Positions 38,537-51,520 of a stretch of 64,000 nucleotides of DNA are shown one piece after another. The notes beneath the pieces are model-generated. The model worked only from the letters and a program-made list of their open reading frames with translations, searched no databases and was not told the DNA's origin. Location of the stretch: NCBI RefSeq assembly GCF_022539665.2, contig NC_081331.1, positions 11,688,638 to 11,752,637 of the forward strand, in the 5' to 3' direction. Position 1 is the stretch's first letter; every line of letters starts with the position of its first letter. A program made the position numbers and the translations under genes. The stretch is from Daphnia carinata. Lineage: Eukaryota; Arthropoda; Branchiopoda; Diplostraca; Daphniidae.

Positions 38537-38848
38537 CTATCTAATATTTGCGATGACGAAAGGCTCACCGCACGAGAACAACTTGAGTTTTCTAAGAAGA
38601 CAAGCTTTTTTTTTCTTTTTGAGATCATGACAAGGGAACTCAATGCGGCCAGAATACGCATAGAACTGGCCATCATGTCTGAAAATGATATGAAAATAAC
38701 TAGGGGGGAAATACCGGAACATCAATTCGCTTGGTTGAATGCGGACCTCTGGAAACTCGTCATCTCTGGGACTACTCAAATGAGAGTCGGAAGCTGCTTG
38801 AGGATTGAAGCGCATAGCCGGATAGACAGATTGATTGAGGAGAAACAC
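38537..38848 (-). CDS. unassigned ORF open on both strands
   Basis: Minus strand: open for over 100 codons to TAG, with varied composition (for example HDGQFYAYSGRIEFPCHDL), a Lys run from poly-A, and two later Cys. It has no ATG at its head. Within it a T-rich TTTTCAG followed by ACATGATGG would instead open a different frame with signal-peptide-like sequence (MMASSMRILAALSSLVMIS). Plus strand: 38627-38869 is open for 80 codons from an ATG just after a T-rich TTTTTGAG acceptor-like site. All three readings look equally acceptable, so strand and frame are undecided. No family recognised. Confidence 0.15.
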   Translation of the reverse strand: MFLLNQSVYPAMRFNPQAASDSHLSSPRDDEFPEVRIQPSELMFRYFPPSYFHIIFRHDGQFYAYSGRIEFPCHDLKKKKKACLLRKLKLFSCGEPFVIANIR

Positions 38849-40552
38849 AGCGGGGGAAGGGATATATAAGCAAATATAATGATGAGGAAGAGAAGGAGGT
38901 AGGCGGAATTAATTTACGGATAGCCGAGATGAGAGCCAATTTTGAAAAGGAGGCGGCAGCCGATTGTTTCTTTTTTGTGTCGAAGAAAAGAAATTGGGTG
39001 AAAGAACATACGCACGTCTCCCCCTCTCTTTTTTTTTTGAAGTGAAAATGCTGAAGAAAATGAAATGAAACCACGAGAATGCAAGGGTGGAAAGAAGAAA
39101 AAAAAGAGTGACGTCCAAAATGAAACTGGCGGACTGATCTCATATCCTTGAAAGAGCTCACACAGACGAGTTTCAGAAAGAAAGAAGAGCAATCTCGTGA
39201 AAAACTTGCAAAAATGAAAGGGGTGACATCGAGAAGATGAGAGAGAACGGAATGTCATCAAGCTAGCAGAGTGCTCTAGTTTTCTAAAAAAATAAGCTCA
39301 AAAAAGTTGGGGGACCAAGTTAAAAAAGACCGACGGTTGATAGAAGAAAAATCGCTGATTGGCAAGAGGAGGGCAACTTCAAGCGCTTTGTGATAAATGG
39401 GATCAATTGAGGAACTGATTATTATTAATTCAAAGGAAATAAAAAAGAAAATGGGGGGGGGGGTTGTAGACGTACCATGTAATTGGCATTTTCCAGTTGG
39501 AAATGACTGCAATCTTTTCTGCTTTGTCGTAACTGAATTGAACGATGTTTCCCACCCACCTTTTAAATAATCTTGGATCTTTCTTATTCCCCCCTCCCCT
39601 CCTCTCCAAAAAAGGGCGTGGTCCGCTGTAGCAAAAACTTGGGATTTTCTAAAGGTATCAAGTTAGTTTCTTCGATAATGACCGTATTTACCCCCCTCCC
39701 CCCCCCCTCTGAATTCGTAAGTTCTCCACCAACTATTTTTCTCATCTCACTTAATCGCCATTGGAGAGAAAAAAAAGTTGGCCAACGGGCCGGAAAACGC
39801 TCTTCTCCGGATTTCGATGCGCAGAGTTGGCTACGAAAACATAAAAATCACCAACTCCCTAAGAACAACCTTTAGCCCTTAACAAACGCGCTCATCAGTC
39901 TTCCGTCAACTTACAGCCGATACTTTGATATATACATTCGTACACGCAAAAACTCCCAACAGGCCTCCAACTTTCACTAGCAGCTCGTTATGTAATATTG
40001 ACTTTAAAAAAATTCTATTTTTGTTTCCTTGGCTGTTTCTTTCTTCAGACGTCTTGTTTCCTAGCTTCTACGAAAGCCCATTGGGGCCGTTGCTTTTTGA
40101 CAAAAGACACAACTACGTCGCGTCCCTTAGCGATAAAGATACAACAATCCAGATGAACCAGGAAAACACAACAACCAGCCAGCAAGAAACCAGCCGAAAA
40201 TCCAATGGAGACTTTTTTTTTTTCTAGCACTTCGTTGCTTATGCTCTCTTCATCCTCTCGTTACGTGGAAGGGGGGAAGAAAAAAAAAAATCCTGAAAAT
40301 CCCAGCAAGAGCCAGCGGGAAAAAAAAAGCCCGTTAGACGATCTTGCCATTGCGCATATTAATCACGATGGCAAACGCGATGTTGATGGTGAAGTAATTA
40401 AGAGTTGCGCGTGTGAGGATGAGATTTGATGCCCTTCGGAGATGGGCACTGAACCGAAATCAAGAAAAAAAAAAGTTAAAGGGAATTGCCAGTCGAGAAA
40501 GAAAAACAAAGGTGCACAACTTGCCAAAAAATAAAAGGAAGGATATCGCCGG

Positions 40553-41002
40553 ATGGCCCCGCCGTTCAGCGGCAAATTGAGAAGCGTCTTGTCAGCAAAA
40601 CTTTATATGGAACATTTGCTTTCCGAAAACTTTATTGACAGCCTGTCTCGTGTTGTTCACCGTGGAAACAAAAGAAAGTCGACATGTTTCGTGGAATCGG
40701 AAGAAATAACATCGGATACGGGGCACCCTTTTCCGCAAATCGTGGCCGTGATGGCTGATGTTGGAAAAGAAATGGACGTCCGCAAATGTCAGACAAAATG
40801 CAGAAGAACATCGGACTTGTCAGAAACAACCGACTTTCATTTCTTTGAGGAAATACACATTTCAGCCCGACTCTGCGTTTATTTTAAACATTTTTCAAGC
40901 GAATCTTTCCGGCTGAAAGAAATCCGTAAATACATTTTATCTGTTTTGCCGAAATATAAAGAATTCAAGATCGTACGTGTATACGTAATCCATACGAGTT
41001 AA
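40553..41002 (+). CDS. unassigned 149-codon single-exon ORF
   Basis: ATG to TAA with little homopolymer help, making it one of the more credible uninterrupted frames. Codon choice is varied. The protein is mixed-charge and cytosolic-looking: an N-terminal MAPPFSGKLRSVL, a middle with three Cys (VRKCQTKCRR preceded by STCFVE), then a Phe/His-rich part and a Lys-rich end. No signal peptide or membrane segment and no domain recognised. The start context (CGCCGGATGG) has G at +4 but C at -3. No TATA box or poly-A signal was identified in the expected place. An orphan gene, a degenerate gene or chance are all possible. Confidence 0.2.
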   Translation: MAPPFSGKLRSVLSAKLYMEHLLSENFIDSLSRVVHRGNKRKSTCFVESEEITSDTGHPFPQIVAVMADVGKEMDVRKCQTKCRRTSDLSETTDFHFFEEIHISARLCVYFKHFSSESFRLKEIRKYILSVLPKYKEFKIVRVYVIHTS

Positions 41003-42543
41003 TGAGCTGACGGGCCGAAGCTATACGCAAAGATAATGTGTACACGGAACGAGACGGTCATTTTTGTCCAACAAGATCGACCGTGTACCAATCCTCCTCG
41101 TCCTTTTTTTTTGGTAGGGTTCATTGGTGATGTAAAGGATGTTGACAGCTGCAGCCCGAGAATCCCGAACGTTAGCTCTATCCTTTTTGCGTGCGTGTTC
41201 CGCTTGCCAATGGGTCGTCTTTTCTCATTACTCGGGTCTTCGACACTTTCCATCTTCCCCTCTCTTTTTTTTATTATTTGCCCGTCTCTAGCGTCTACCC
41301 CCTTTTTACGTGTGCCCATCTTTTCATCCCCCGTCGATTGCGGTTTAACCCAAAACGGGGCGTCATCTGCTCTCGAATGCTTCATTACAACACGTCTGAG
41401 CCGCTCTTCGATTCGTCCATCAAAACATTCAATGCTTTCCATCTGCTTTATGGACGTCGGCTGCTCTCGATGGGTCATTTGATTTTTTTAAACTAATCAC
41501 ATATCTTTTATTCGACATTTGTTTACCCTCCTACTGGTTAGTATCCTCTCAAGAGCCATTAAGGTGACGTGAATGAAGAACCTTCTCAGCAGAGGTAAAG
41601 TTTCCTAAACGATTGGGCTTTCATCGACGACTTCCGTTAACAGGATTGACTTGGACGCCAACGTATTGGAAGATGATGAGCAAAGCATGTGGAAATGAAA
41701 GTTGACGGTCATTAGTGGGTGTGTGTGCTATGACTTTCCGACTGAAGAAAGTCCCAATGACGTAAAGCTCAATAAGAAATCTATTTCAAAAAAAGACGAG
41801 TGGACTTTCGTATCAAATGTCTTGACTGTCGTTTCAGAGGATTCCACGTCGTCGAAGCACGTGACGGGTTTCTTTTGTTTTTTACGTTCGCCAACTCAGG
41901 CCCTAGAAATCCCTGAATAAACGCCTCTGACTTTGGTGTCGTTTTTTGTTTCATTTTGCTGATGGCATCGGAAAAAAAAGCCGATGATGACATGCTCATA
42001 GCTTTCAGGTTGATTATAACGCAGTTGATTTCTAAGCTTCTTTTCGACAGTAGTAAAGTACATCGTCCGTATAACTGAATCTATCAGGTGTTGTGTGTCT
42101 TGTGATCTACACCTACGCCGATGATGAGCTTTTAAGAGCCAGACGACTGAAGCAAAGAGATTGATTCCACTGAAGGATGAAAAAAAAAAGGAAGTTGAGT
42201 AGACGATTTCTACGGAAAGCCAAAGAACATAAAAAGCCTGCAGACCGAACTTTATCAAAGCCGGATTGGCATACTGCTTGGGGAGAGTAGGAGGGAGCCG
42301 GTCTAGTGGTATGTTATACAGTACCAAGTTATGTCGCCTAGTGAGGCTGTTCTTGATTAGAAGTAGAGAACTCAGTTTAATACGTCAGTATGGTGCACAA
42401 CAAATAATCGGGTGATTGGGTGCATCGGAACATTTTAGACCATCATCTAATCTCTTTTTCCTATAAGCTTCCATTACAGCCGGTGGCATAGAAGAAAATT
42501 TCAAGAAATAAACAGAAATAAATGTCAACATTGCTTTTGCCAC

Positions 42544-42618
42544 CGAGGCGGAGTGGCGTACATTTCCGGTTTGCTTGATGGGACGGGAGCCAATCTTGAT
42601 CACGGCCGTGCGGGAGAA
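42544..42618 (-). other. possible 75-bp exon
   Basis: The upstream boundary is a good acceptor (TGCCCTTTTCCTTCAG) and the downstream boundary a weak donor (CCTCG/GTGGCA). The segment is GC-richer than its surroundings and 75 bp keeps phase. It is open in two minus frames (FSRTAVIKIGSRPIKQTGN or LPHGRDQDWLPSHQANRKC) and also open on the plus strand. No protein recognised. Confidence 0.15.
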
Positions 42619-44732
42619 CTGAAGGAAAAGGGCAGATGTATCTACGGAATTCCTTGCTGTCGGCATCGGAGACTCGCTAGTTTTCGTTGGAATACTTTGA
42701 AGAAGTTTTTGACCTTCTCCCTTTCTCTGGCTATCCATTTCCTTTCATATGTTTTTCTTTTTGATTTTGTTTTTTCATTCGGCGTCTGTCGCTTCTCCCG
42801 CCTACAACGTGTCAACTTCAATTGTGCCCGCCATCCAAATCAACATCGTCCGTAACGTGACATTGCCGGAGACGGCAAGACGGATCGCATCAAACCTTGT
42901 CAATCCATCAAAATTAATCAAGTAAAGAGTCGTGGACGAGAGGAAAAAAAAAATAAATAAATTTGAAAAAAAGCAAACAAAAATAAGGTTGGCACAGCAA
43001 CAGATTCCACTGCAGCTTCCAACAACAACAAAAAGTGGGGACGCCTAAAAAAAATATTAAAAATATTTCCAACATTGCGAGAGTGCAGAGCGTGACCTTA
43101 TACGTAATCATCTTTCAAATTAATATGCGTCTATCCTCCCCCTCTTTCTCCCTCTTTCCCCCTATATATGTAGAAAGATGCGTGTTGTGTGCTGCGCGTT
43201 GGATGTCCATTATTTCTACCCGACAACGGACGCACCAATGATTACAAGGTACTGGACTATTAGTTACAATATTGGAATACTGTAAGAGCTACGCAGCTTC
43301 GTAAGCTACGGATTGCAGTAACGATGCCGACACGACCCTAGCAATGGTTTCCTTTGCGCTTATTTTTTTTGTTTTCTTCTATGCAATTGGAAGGCGAGTA
43401 GGCGCGCGTGTGAAAACCATCGACAGAACGCAGAGTCAAACGTCACGTTTCCACGCAACCGTACCGCAAACAGGCACATCTGTGTATGAACATCGGATCG
43501 TATGTACGTATATCAATGCGATTGACGCCTACTTGAAATGTTTGGTAGATAGTCCCACTCATTAGACTTTGCTTTTTTCAAAGATCCGACAGCTTAGCAT
43601 TAACACGGAAAGAGAGAGAGTGGAATGGTGCAGGCAAATTTCAAAATTGCTACGTGCGGATGTACGCAGCTTGTGTTGCGATGTTTTCCAATCAAAAAGA
43701 TGGAACGATTACGTTGGCGGGATTCTTCGCTTGAGCAAAGCCATCAGCTAGTCTTGACGAAAGGATTGACGTAAACGGCTTCTACACATAATGAAAACTC
43801 TCCTTTAGCTCAAGGCATTTTCGTTGTTTAAAAATTTGTACGCAAATGTTTCTTACTTTTTTTTTTCCTTTCATTTGGCTTATCTTCAAACTCAAAAAAA
43901 AAAAAAGAGAAACTTTTTGTGGAATCACTGGTTCCTATTTTGCCTGTACTAACGTGTAGAAGCAGAGTGGGGATCCGTTACAGTTCGTACATTTTTTGAT
44001 TCGACTGGAACGTTTCGAATCGTAGCCGGTACAATGTTTCTCATTATTGCCTTTAATCCGTTGATCAACTTTTATTTTCCACTTTTAATTGTTTTCTTCT
44101 CACGCTTCTGTTTCTCAACGTTTGCAGGAAATCATTGCCCTTGAATCATTTTGCATTGGGGTGACATTTGCGCAATCGATCCCCTGACGATAATTTTGCC
44201 ACATCTTCCCAATGGTTTCTCACGGTCTTTGATGTTTTGTTCCTTGCCCATCGCCCAACACTTGATGAATTTCGTTGATTCTTGATTAGATTTTTCAAGT
44301 CGCACAGTAATAAAACTGTGGAGAGGCTAATCAAAGTTCACCAACATTCACCTTAGCTAAGGCCCACTTGATAGTGTTTGGTAGAAAACCCTTTATCTTT
44401 TATGGTGTACACAAATCCGAACGGTTTGTGATGTATATTTGTATACCTGCACCCACTATTTGTGTCTATATGCAAAGATGTAAAGAACAGCACAGATCCC
44501 AAGGCAAATAATAATCTCATTCTTGCAAGACTCTTTCCAACAAAAATGCAAAACCACTAAATTCTGGCGCATCTGTGGAAAAACGAGTCCGTTACCCAAG
44601 AAATCTTTTGAGGCATAAAAAAAAATAAAAAGAGGTAAAAAATAAATCATAAATCAAGAAGGTTGTCTTTCATCTTCCTGGCAGCTTTATCCCGCGTGCA
44701 ATAATACCTATGGTTAGGTTACGCGTGAAGAC

Positions 44733-44740
44733 TGACGTCA
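44733..44740. promoter_or_regulatory. CRE palindrome TGACGTCA
   Basis: Exact bZIP CRE consensus; isolated, with no TATA motif beside it. Confidence 0.15.
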
Positions 44741-45019
44741 TACAGCCTGGGCCAAACCTACCACATAGATCTTTACGGGCCGTGTGTTTTATCTTTTTAA
44801 AAGAAAAAAGGTCGTCGCCTCTTAAAGGGATACACATAACAATAAAGGAGCTAATGATGTATAAAGTCCCGCAAATCACTTCACGAGCGTTCGTTTTATA
44901 ACGGAGCGCTGCTGCGACGACGGAGCGCACACACACGGAAAACTCTTTGGCTCATGTTTACAACCCGACGCATCCGTCGCTTTCCGGCTCGTTAGCGGCA
45001 CATATAGACGAAAGGCGAG

Positions 45020-45238
45020 TTATTTCTGCCCGTGCCAAGAAAGAACTTGTAGAAGAGATGCCTCTTCAACAAGAGATTTATCTATAATTGGCTTTGCGTC
45101 GGGCACATCACGCACGGCAGGAAAGCCAGCAGCCGGGGCTACATCGATATAGCAATCGTGTTCCACTTGAAACTGAAAACGAACCTTACCGAAACTTTGC
45201 GACGAAACCAGAGGGCAAAGTCGAGAGGCGATCCCCAA
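45020..45238 (-). CDS. unassigned 72-codon ORF in a GC-rich patch
   Basis: ATG to TAA on the minus strand, with mixed composition and no simple-sequence contribution; the central part reads VEHDCYIDVAPAAGFPAVRD. A TTTTCAG before the VEHDC segment could be an acceptor, but the donor-like GTAAGG lies only about 17 bp upstream of it, too close for an intron between them. The plus strand is also open here. No family recognised. Confidence 0.12.
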   Translation of the reverse strand: MGIASRLCPLVSSQSFGKVRFQFQVEHDCYIDVAPAAGFPAVRDVPDAKPIIDKSLVEEASLLQVLSWHGQK

Positions 45239-48200
45239 TCCTATTGGAGGGGCAAAGAAAAAAAAAATATCCGCTTGTTTAGTTGTTTTTATTTTCTATT
45301 TCTGGTGATTCGGTCGGCCAGCAGCTCACGAAATTCACGACTATTCATAGAGATCAGTGCGTTTTTGTTTCTCACAGCTGCAACGCTTAGCCCTGGGCTA
45401 TAACTGCCCATAAATATTAAGGGCGTGGGTCTTATTTATTATTGAAACGTAGACGACTTTAGACTTCAGTTGGAATTGATTGAACTGAAAATCTGTTCAA
45501 TTGAATCATTTTGGTATAATTGGGAACAGGTCATTCAAGAAGCGCTAGGCAGTTAATTTGTTTGCAAAGTTGGCCTTGCGTTCATCCGGACGAACTGCAT
45601 TCCTTTTCTTCTCATTTTCGCGATAGCGCATCCTTAGTTATCGATATTTCCGCTTCAAAAGGGCTTTGAAAGCCGTTCTCGTAACTAAAACCAACCGGAG
45701 GGCATCAAGAAATGGAAGCCGAGGCGACATTGGATCGAAATGATTGCAGAGAAACAGAAACAAAATGAAGGCATGCCTCAAATGACAAAAAAAGAAAGAA
45801 AGAGGATTGCAAGCCGGGAAGATTTGTAATTATTTATTAACCAATATGTCGTCCGGGAATGCGCGTCTTATTTCCCCCTCCCTTTTTTTTTAAGGGCTTT
45901 GGAGTCGAGGCAAAGATAAAGATATTGATTAAGGATTGTATTTTTTTTTTTTTTTTTCATAGCCGTGCGTTTTCTCGTTTTGAACCACCCTCGTTGTAAT
46001 CCCGTTCCATTTTGTTGTTGTCCTTCTTTTTATCCGCAAGGGGTGAATGACGGAATGGATTTTGCTTCCATATCTTAGCGATGCGCGTAGACATCTTATG
46101 TATTCAATAAAGGTTTTCAGCTATACGGCCAGACCCGCGTTCCTAGAAAAAGAAAAAAACGAGCTACGTGTTTCGCTTCCGTTTTTTTTTTTCTCTTACC
46201 AAACAGCCAAAACAGACGACCCTCTTCTGCAAAAAAAGGAAAGAAAAAAAAGGGTTTGCCTCAGCGAGGCATTATTAGTAAATCTAGACGCCATCGAATG
46301 GATGATCGGAATGACGGGCACGTGAGCATGGCCTCTAGCACCATATTCATGTGTATTTATATTTAATCTGGTGATTACATTCTCTCTACGAGTCTGTTCA
46401 TACTCAATATCCATCGGCGTCTATGCTGGAATAGCTTTGGGGGAGGGAGGCTATTCATCTGTGGCTGTCGTTCTCGTCTCGATCATTGATTCATTTCAGC
46501 TTTGATGCCTCGTCCTCCTACTCGTTGCCACAGCCATTGATGGATGCATTCCTGCGGATCCGCTGATCCGGAATTCATCATCAGCTGCGGTATTTTCTCC
46601 TTTCAGGCCGTGTGCTACCAATGCCCATCTCCCCCTCCTACGCTATCTGCTCAATTATCAGGGTCCTTCTCGATATATTTTTTTTTTGGGGCTTCCGTGA
46701 CGTTGACTTTTTTTTTCGTTTTGTGCAAATGGGATCTTAACCCTTCTCTCCTTCTTTTCTCTATTGTCCTCTTATTATTCTAGTTTTTTTTCTTTCTTTT
46801 CTTCTTTTTGATGTCCTTCGCTAAGTCGCTCATGCCAAACCATCAACTTAATCGATGTTCCGCATGTTCATTCGTCTTCTTCTCATCGTCCGATAATCAT
46901 AAGGAGAAGCTATAAAGCATTCGACGACCTGCCTGTTTAGTGTTCATTCAACAGTGGAATGTCGCTCGCGAACAAACTGCCCAACCGTCACGTCGTCGCA
47001 TCGTCCGTTCGGTTATTGAACTTTATTCAAGCGGATCTTTTTTTCCTTTTCTTCTGGATACCATCGTCTTATGACCGTATAGAACTACTAGACCATTCTT
47101 CTTTTTTTGTTTCCTTAAACAAAATACAAATACATATATAAAAGGAAAACTCAAATAATATCCCGAGGGGTCGAATCGATGATCATTCCACCGATGGCCA
47201 TGACTCCCCCTGCTGTTGGTAATGTAACACGGACCCAACGAAATCTGCTGGCATGGAGGAGGGAAAACCTTCAAAAGTGGCCAAAAAGGGAAGGCCAGAA
47301 AAGAAGCACACATCAGTCCAAGACCCTCAGCTTAGTGTCAGCGTACATTGCCCAAGACCTGCGCATGTTTTGTTTACCTCATACACCTGTGTGAGCGCAA
47401 TACTGATGGGTATTACGCCGTCCTATTGGAAAAGCTTGGGAAACTACACAACCGTTGAATTTCAGGGCCTGAATTTTTTTTGCTGGCCGTCTTCTCCGAC
47501 ATTCTTTTCCCAAGCCAATCGTCTGATGAAAAATTCTTCTTAAGAATATCCTCCCCAACTAGTCACAGCCCCCTGTCCTCCTACTTTTGAGACCTCCTTT
47601 TTTTTTAAAGACTATTTGGCCATGTATTTATTCGGATCGCAATGGAGAATTCTCTTCTCCTTTAAACTGATTTGTTTGCTGATGACGTGAATGGATTTAG
47701 TTAGTGGCAGTTGTAAACACGTGTCAGTCAATTTTTCTTTTTCATTCCAGAGTGCTATACAGAACATATACAAACACACGTGTATCTATAGCCCTCCATT
47801 CGAAAAGACTATACGCCCCCATTTTCCAGGCCTCTCTTCGTCTCCCTCTGAAAGATATTGAGAAAAATATGACAAGTGATGGAAGCCCAACGCTAATCTA
47901 GATAAAAGATAAAACCTGTACGTTTCGCCTAGTGCCTATATAGTAACCATAACCAAATGCAAACTATTTTCAACGTGTATACGTCGAGTGAAAAAAAAAA
48001 AAAGAAAATGGAAAGAGTGGGGCGACTCTAAAACTTTACTTCCTGTGTAAAAATAAAATATCACTGTTTACAGTCGGATGTTTCCGTTGTCATATTGCGC
48101 GGTTGGATATGTAAAGTAGATAGCCGTCCTAGCTGGGAAAGTACCAACACTTCTTACGGGCTCTTATTAAGACAGAAAAAGGAAAGTATACGGCGCACGT

Positions 48201-48580
48201 TTATTTCCTTTTTGCGGCTGGAAACGCTCGGCTTGCCGTCAGTTTCTCTGGCGAAGATTAGAACAAAATCGGATTAAGCGAAATGGCCAAGTTTTATATA
48301 GTCTATATGCTCCTTCACACTTGCTAAACTTTGATCCCTTTCTTAAAAGCCGAACGAGTATGTACCCGCTTACGAGTACGATCTGTGTTTGCTGTCGGCT
48401 CGTGCGTGTGTGCTCTACGTGCCATCCGCTTTTGCCGGGGTCGTACAGGTCCGCCCCTCCGTCTGAAACGCTCCATGCACTTGCGAAATCTCGTCTTCAA
48501 CCTGTTCTTGTTTTATGTTATTTTTTTTTAGCTATATATCTTTGCCTATTTCTTGGTGTTCAAGATGATATGGGGTACGG

Positions 48581-48854
48581 CTAGTTCTTAAGCTGCTTGC
48601 TGCAATTCCGGCAAAAGCGGATTGCGCTTGCGGAATTATGATGAGGAGGACGTGACTCGAGCAGCTGTCGAATCTCTTGATCTAATTCCAGCTGAAAATT
48701 AAATGAACAAAGTTTTGGCGGTTTCCTTTTTTTTTTATCTAACAAAAGCCAGCCAAGGATTCGTTTAAAAACTCACGCTTCGGATGGAGAACATCCAGAG
48801 CAGCAAACGTAACTTTATTATGTGCGTGTTGCCAAAAAAAAAGTGTCGGTCCAT
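48581..48854 (-). CDS. possible two-exon 62-residue protein
   Basis: Proposed exons on the minus strand: 48854-48777 (26 codons, phase 0) and 48691-48581 (36 codons plus TAG), separated by an 85-bp intron that starts GTGAGT and ends TTTAATTTTCAG. The start ATG is in GAAATGG, a good context. The first exon encodes a hydrophobic stretch (IIKLRLLLWMFSI). The second encodes an acidic, helix-like segment (LELDQEIRQLLESR), then a His/Ser/Ala-rich part and a CxxC near the end (FCRNCSKQLKN). Codon choice in both exons favours C/G at the third position. No family recognised. It could be a membrane micro-protein or the last two exons of a larger gene; a 9-T homopolymer in exon 1 encodes FFF. Confidence 0.28.
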
Positions 48855-51413
48855 TTCGTTTCCTTTTTTTTTATTTCTACAGCGTGAATCTTGAAAAAGA
48901 AGCCCCGCAACAACGGAATATATACGATTACAAGTTCCTTCCATCCGGGAATTTTCAAACTAGTGACACCTAGCGGATGGAAGTTGTGCTATAGATTCTT
49001 TTTTTTTTTTTTCTTTCCGAGTTGTCTCCTTTATCGGTTGGAATAGGGGAAGAAAAATATGGGCCGGAGGGATTGCGGAATCTGGCATATCGAGTTGATT
49101 GCCACGGCTGGATGATATTAGAATGTAGAATCACACGAACATGGAAAAATAAAAAGGAAGAAAGGATTTTCGGTGGTTGTCGCGCGACCATTGTGGTCGC
49201 GGCTGGGCGGATCGATCTGTTCAGTCAAGTCATGGACGACCGATTTGTAGTGGTCTGCCAGCAAAGCCTGAGGTTACATGTTGAAAAAAAGGAGAACAAC
49301 AAGCACACAGCCAAATAGAAAATAAAGACGAAGAAAAGAATGGACGAAAAGGAGCTGGAGATAGCTGTTTTGAAGAGACCAAATACAATGGCTACTTTGG
49401 ATGCCATTGTGACGACAGACATGGTCAAAATTAATCAAAAATCACCGTCAGGGCTTCTCCTCAACTCTGTTCCACTCTCTTTTGATGCAGTCGGATGCTC
49501 TTTGCGAAGAGAGAGAGAGAAATGAGAAAGAAAACCACAAGAGAACAATTCATTTAACAGGATCGCCTGTCCGTCGACGATTCCTTTCGTCGTGGCTGCT
49601 GCTCCGTGCTGGCCGCAAATCAATTTGCCCATCAGCTCGTGTAACACAATCTGCTCGATATTTAATCAGCATAGAGAATCAGACAAGTCCAAAAAACTGA
49701 AAGCGCTAAGTGTTCATCTGTTTTTTTTTCTCTCTTGTTTTCTGTGGGCAATAAAAGAACAAAAATGATAATAAATGGTTAGCATTCGAAACGCAGGGCC
49801 TGGGCGTGCGTGAGGTCATCATCCAATTTTGACCCCGTTGAACGAAACAGAACATATAACTATGCAAGCAATTGTGTATCCACGACAGACTCGCACACAA
49901 TCAAAACGAAGAAACATTCAATTTTTAATAACTCGTGATTACAAGAATGTTTCCATTTTTTTTTTTTTATGATTAAACACTATCTTCGGGGCTTTAATTA
50001 ACCTGTACACTGGTACAGTCCAAAGAATCTAAAGGTAAGCAATAAGGAAACGATTCATTTTTCTTTTTTTTTCTTTTCTTGATTTCGAGTAGGAATGGAT
50101 AGAGATGAAAGGCTATGCTCAAAGCCTCTCAAAGTGATTTAAATAAGACGATCGCGTGATGGTTGTACATGCACCTTTGTTTTCTTTTTTAAAGAGAAGC
50201 ATATACATACACACACACACGTAGATTCACACACACTCACTCATTTGCGCTGCTGAAAAGAGTGGAAAACTAAAGAGGCAGGTACACACACACACACAGG
50301 TGAATTTTTCCTTTGAAATGAAATGGGTTCTCGTGTTGGTTTTTCAAGTTTTTTTCTTTTGGCTGATGGGGAGGAGGGATCCCCCCCCCCCCCTCAATCT
50401 TATCACCTTTCGTATATATGTTGAAAGTGTGTACACACACACACCCTTTGGGTGATCTCCCCCCCCTCTGTGTGTGTGTGTAAATTCGACATCATTAACT
50501 TTGCAGTGAAAATATAGAGGGAACAGTATAAATTAACGTTTCCCTCTCACTATCTAATTTTTTTTTCGTCTTCTACCGGCGGGCGGATATTTTTACTTAT
50601 TTATTTTTCTCTTCGTTTTTTTTTTGCCAAGTTAATTGCCAAACAACATGCCATGTCCAAGCTGGCTTCAAGGGTTTAAAAACAAAAAAAAAATCACCCT
50701 CTCTTTTTTAGCTATATAAAAATATTTTAAAATACTTTTGTTTGTTTTTTTTTTGTTTTTGTTTTTTTATAATTTTCTCCCGGCGCAGTCTGGCGTGAAA
50801 TAGGACCGACTAAACGTTTTTCGTCTGCCCTGCTAAGAATGGATGCTGCGTGCAATGTCGAACGTCGTCCCGCGTTCGTTTTTGGGGCCAACTGCCGGCG
50901 TGCCGACGGTCGTTCCCTCGCCAAACACATAGAACGTAACGTTTACTATAACGTAACATTTCTCGTCGTTATGTTTTTGTGTGTATATGTATTTTTTTTT
51001 TTTACTTTGTTTTGTCTTCTTTTTCTTTTTTATTTTTAAATATTTTTACCTCCGCCACTCCCCCCTTTTTTTTTCTCCCCACTCTTCCAATCGCTCTCCT
51101 GTTCGTAAACAGTTTTAATGAGGTGAATTCTTCTTGACCTTCTTTTAATGGCCGTCTATAGCTGGAATTATAATATTTTGTTTTCAAGAAAGAAAACATT
51201 TGCTTGAGCCGGTACACTCGAGGGTTTTCCTAGACGTTTGTTGCTGTGAATTTGAGAAGGAGAAATAAGAAAATCTGTTAGGAAAAGAAATGGCACAGGC
51301 TGATCTCATCGTCTTTTTTCTTCTTCTTCACTTCTACGATAGGAACAGACAGCGCAGAAATATATATATATAAAAAAAAAAAAAAAGAAAAAAATAGACA
51401 TCCATCTTACATC

Positions 51414-51470
51414 CCAAGTGTTGCCTTGTCTGGCACATTTTTCACAGCCACGTCACGATGACGGATGCTG
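51414..51470 (-). other. possible 57-bp exon
   Basis: Bounded by CATCATCAG on the upstream side and a GTAAGA donor after GGGAT. In the frame that stays open it reads IRHRDVAVKNVPDKATLG with G/C-ending codons, and its entry phase would accept an exon ending in phase 2. The acceptor lacks a clean pyrimidine tract. Linking it to the 53.6-kb candidate would need a 2.1-kb intron. Weak. Confidence 0.12.
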
Positions 51471-51497
51471 ATGATGGCCGCAGTTTTCGACAATAAG

Positions 51498-51520
51498 ACA
51501 CACACACACACACACACACA
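51498..51520. repeat. (CA)n microsatellite
   Basis: 23-bp perfect CA array. Confidence 0.95.

Larger units (their letters stand above)
32001..49000. other. region with GC-richer open islands
   Basis: Between simple repeats, several 100-300-bp patches are GC-richer and open in two or more frames: about 33.05-33.24, 38.54-38.87, 40.55-41.48, 42.54-42.74, 45.02-45.24 and 47.17-47.40 kb. Some are flanked by plausible splice sites, but no multi-exon model could be completed and both strands are often open. They could be exons of a sparse gene, exonised regulatory DNA, or old repeat fragments. Confidence 0.5.

Noticed and set aside
41036-41482. 148-codon plus and 159-codon minus overlapping ORFs
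   Set aside because: Both strands are open over the same interval, a pattern produced by stop-poor pyrimidine/purine bias. No splice or start evidence favours either and no family is recognised.
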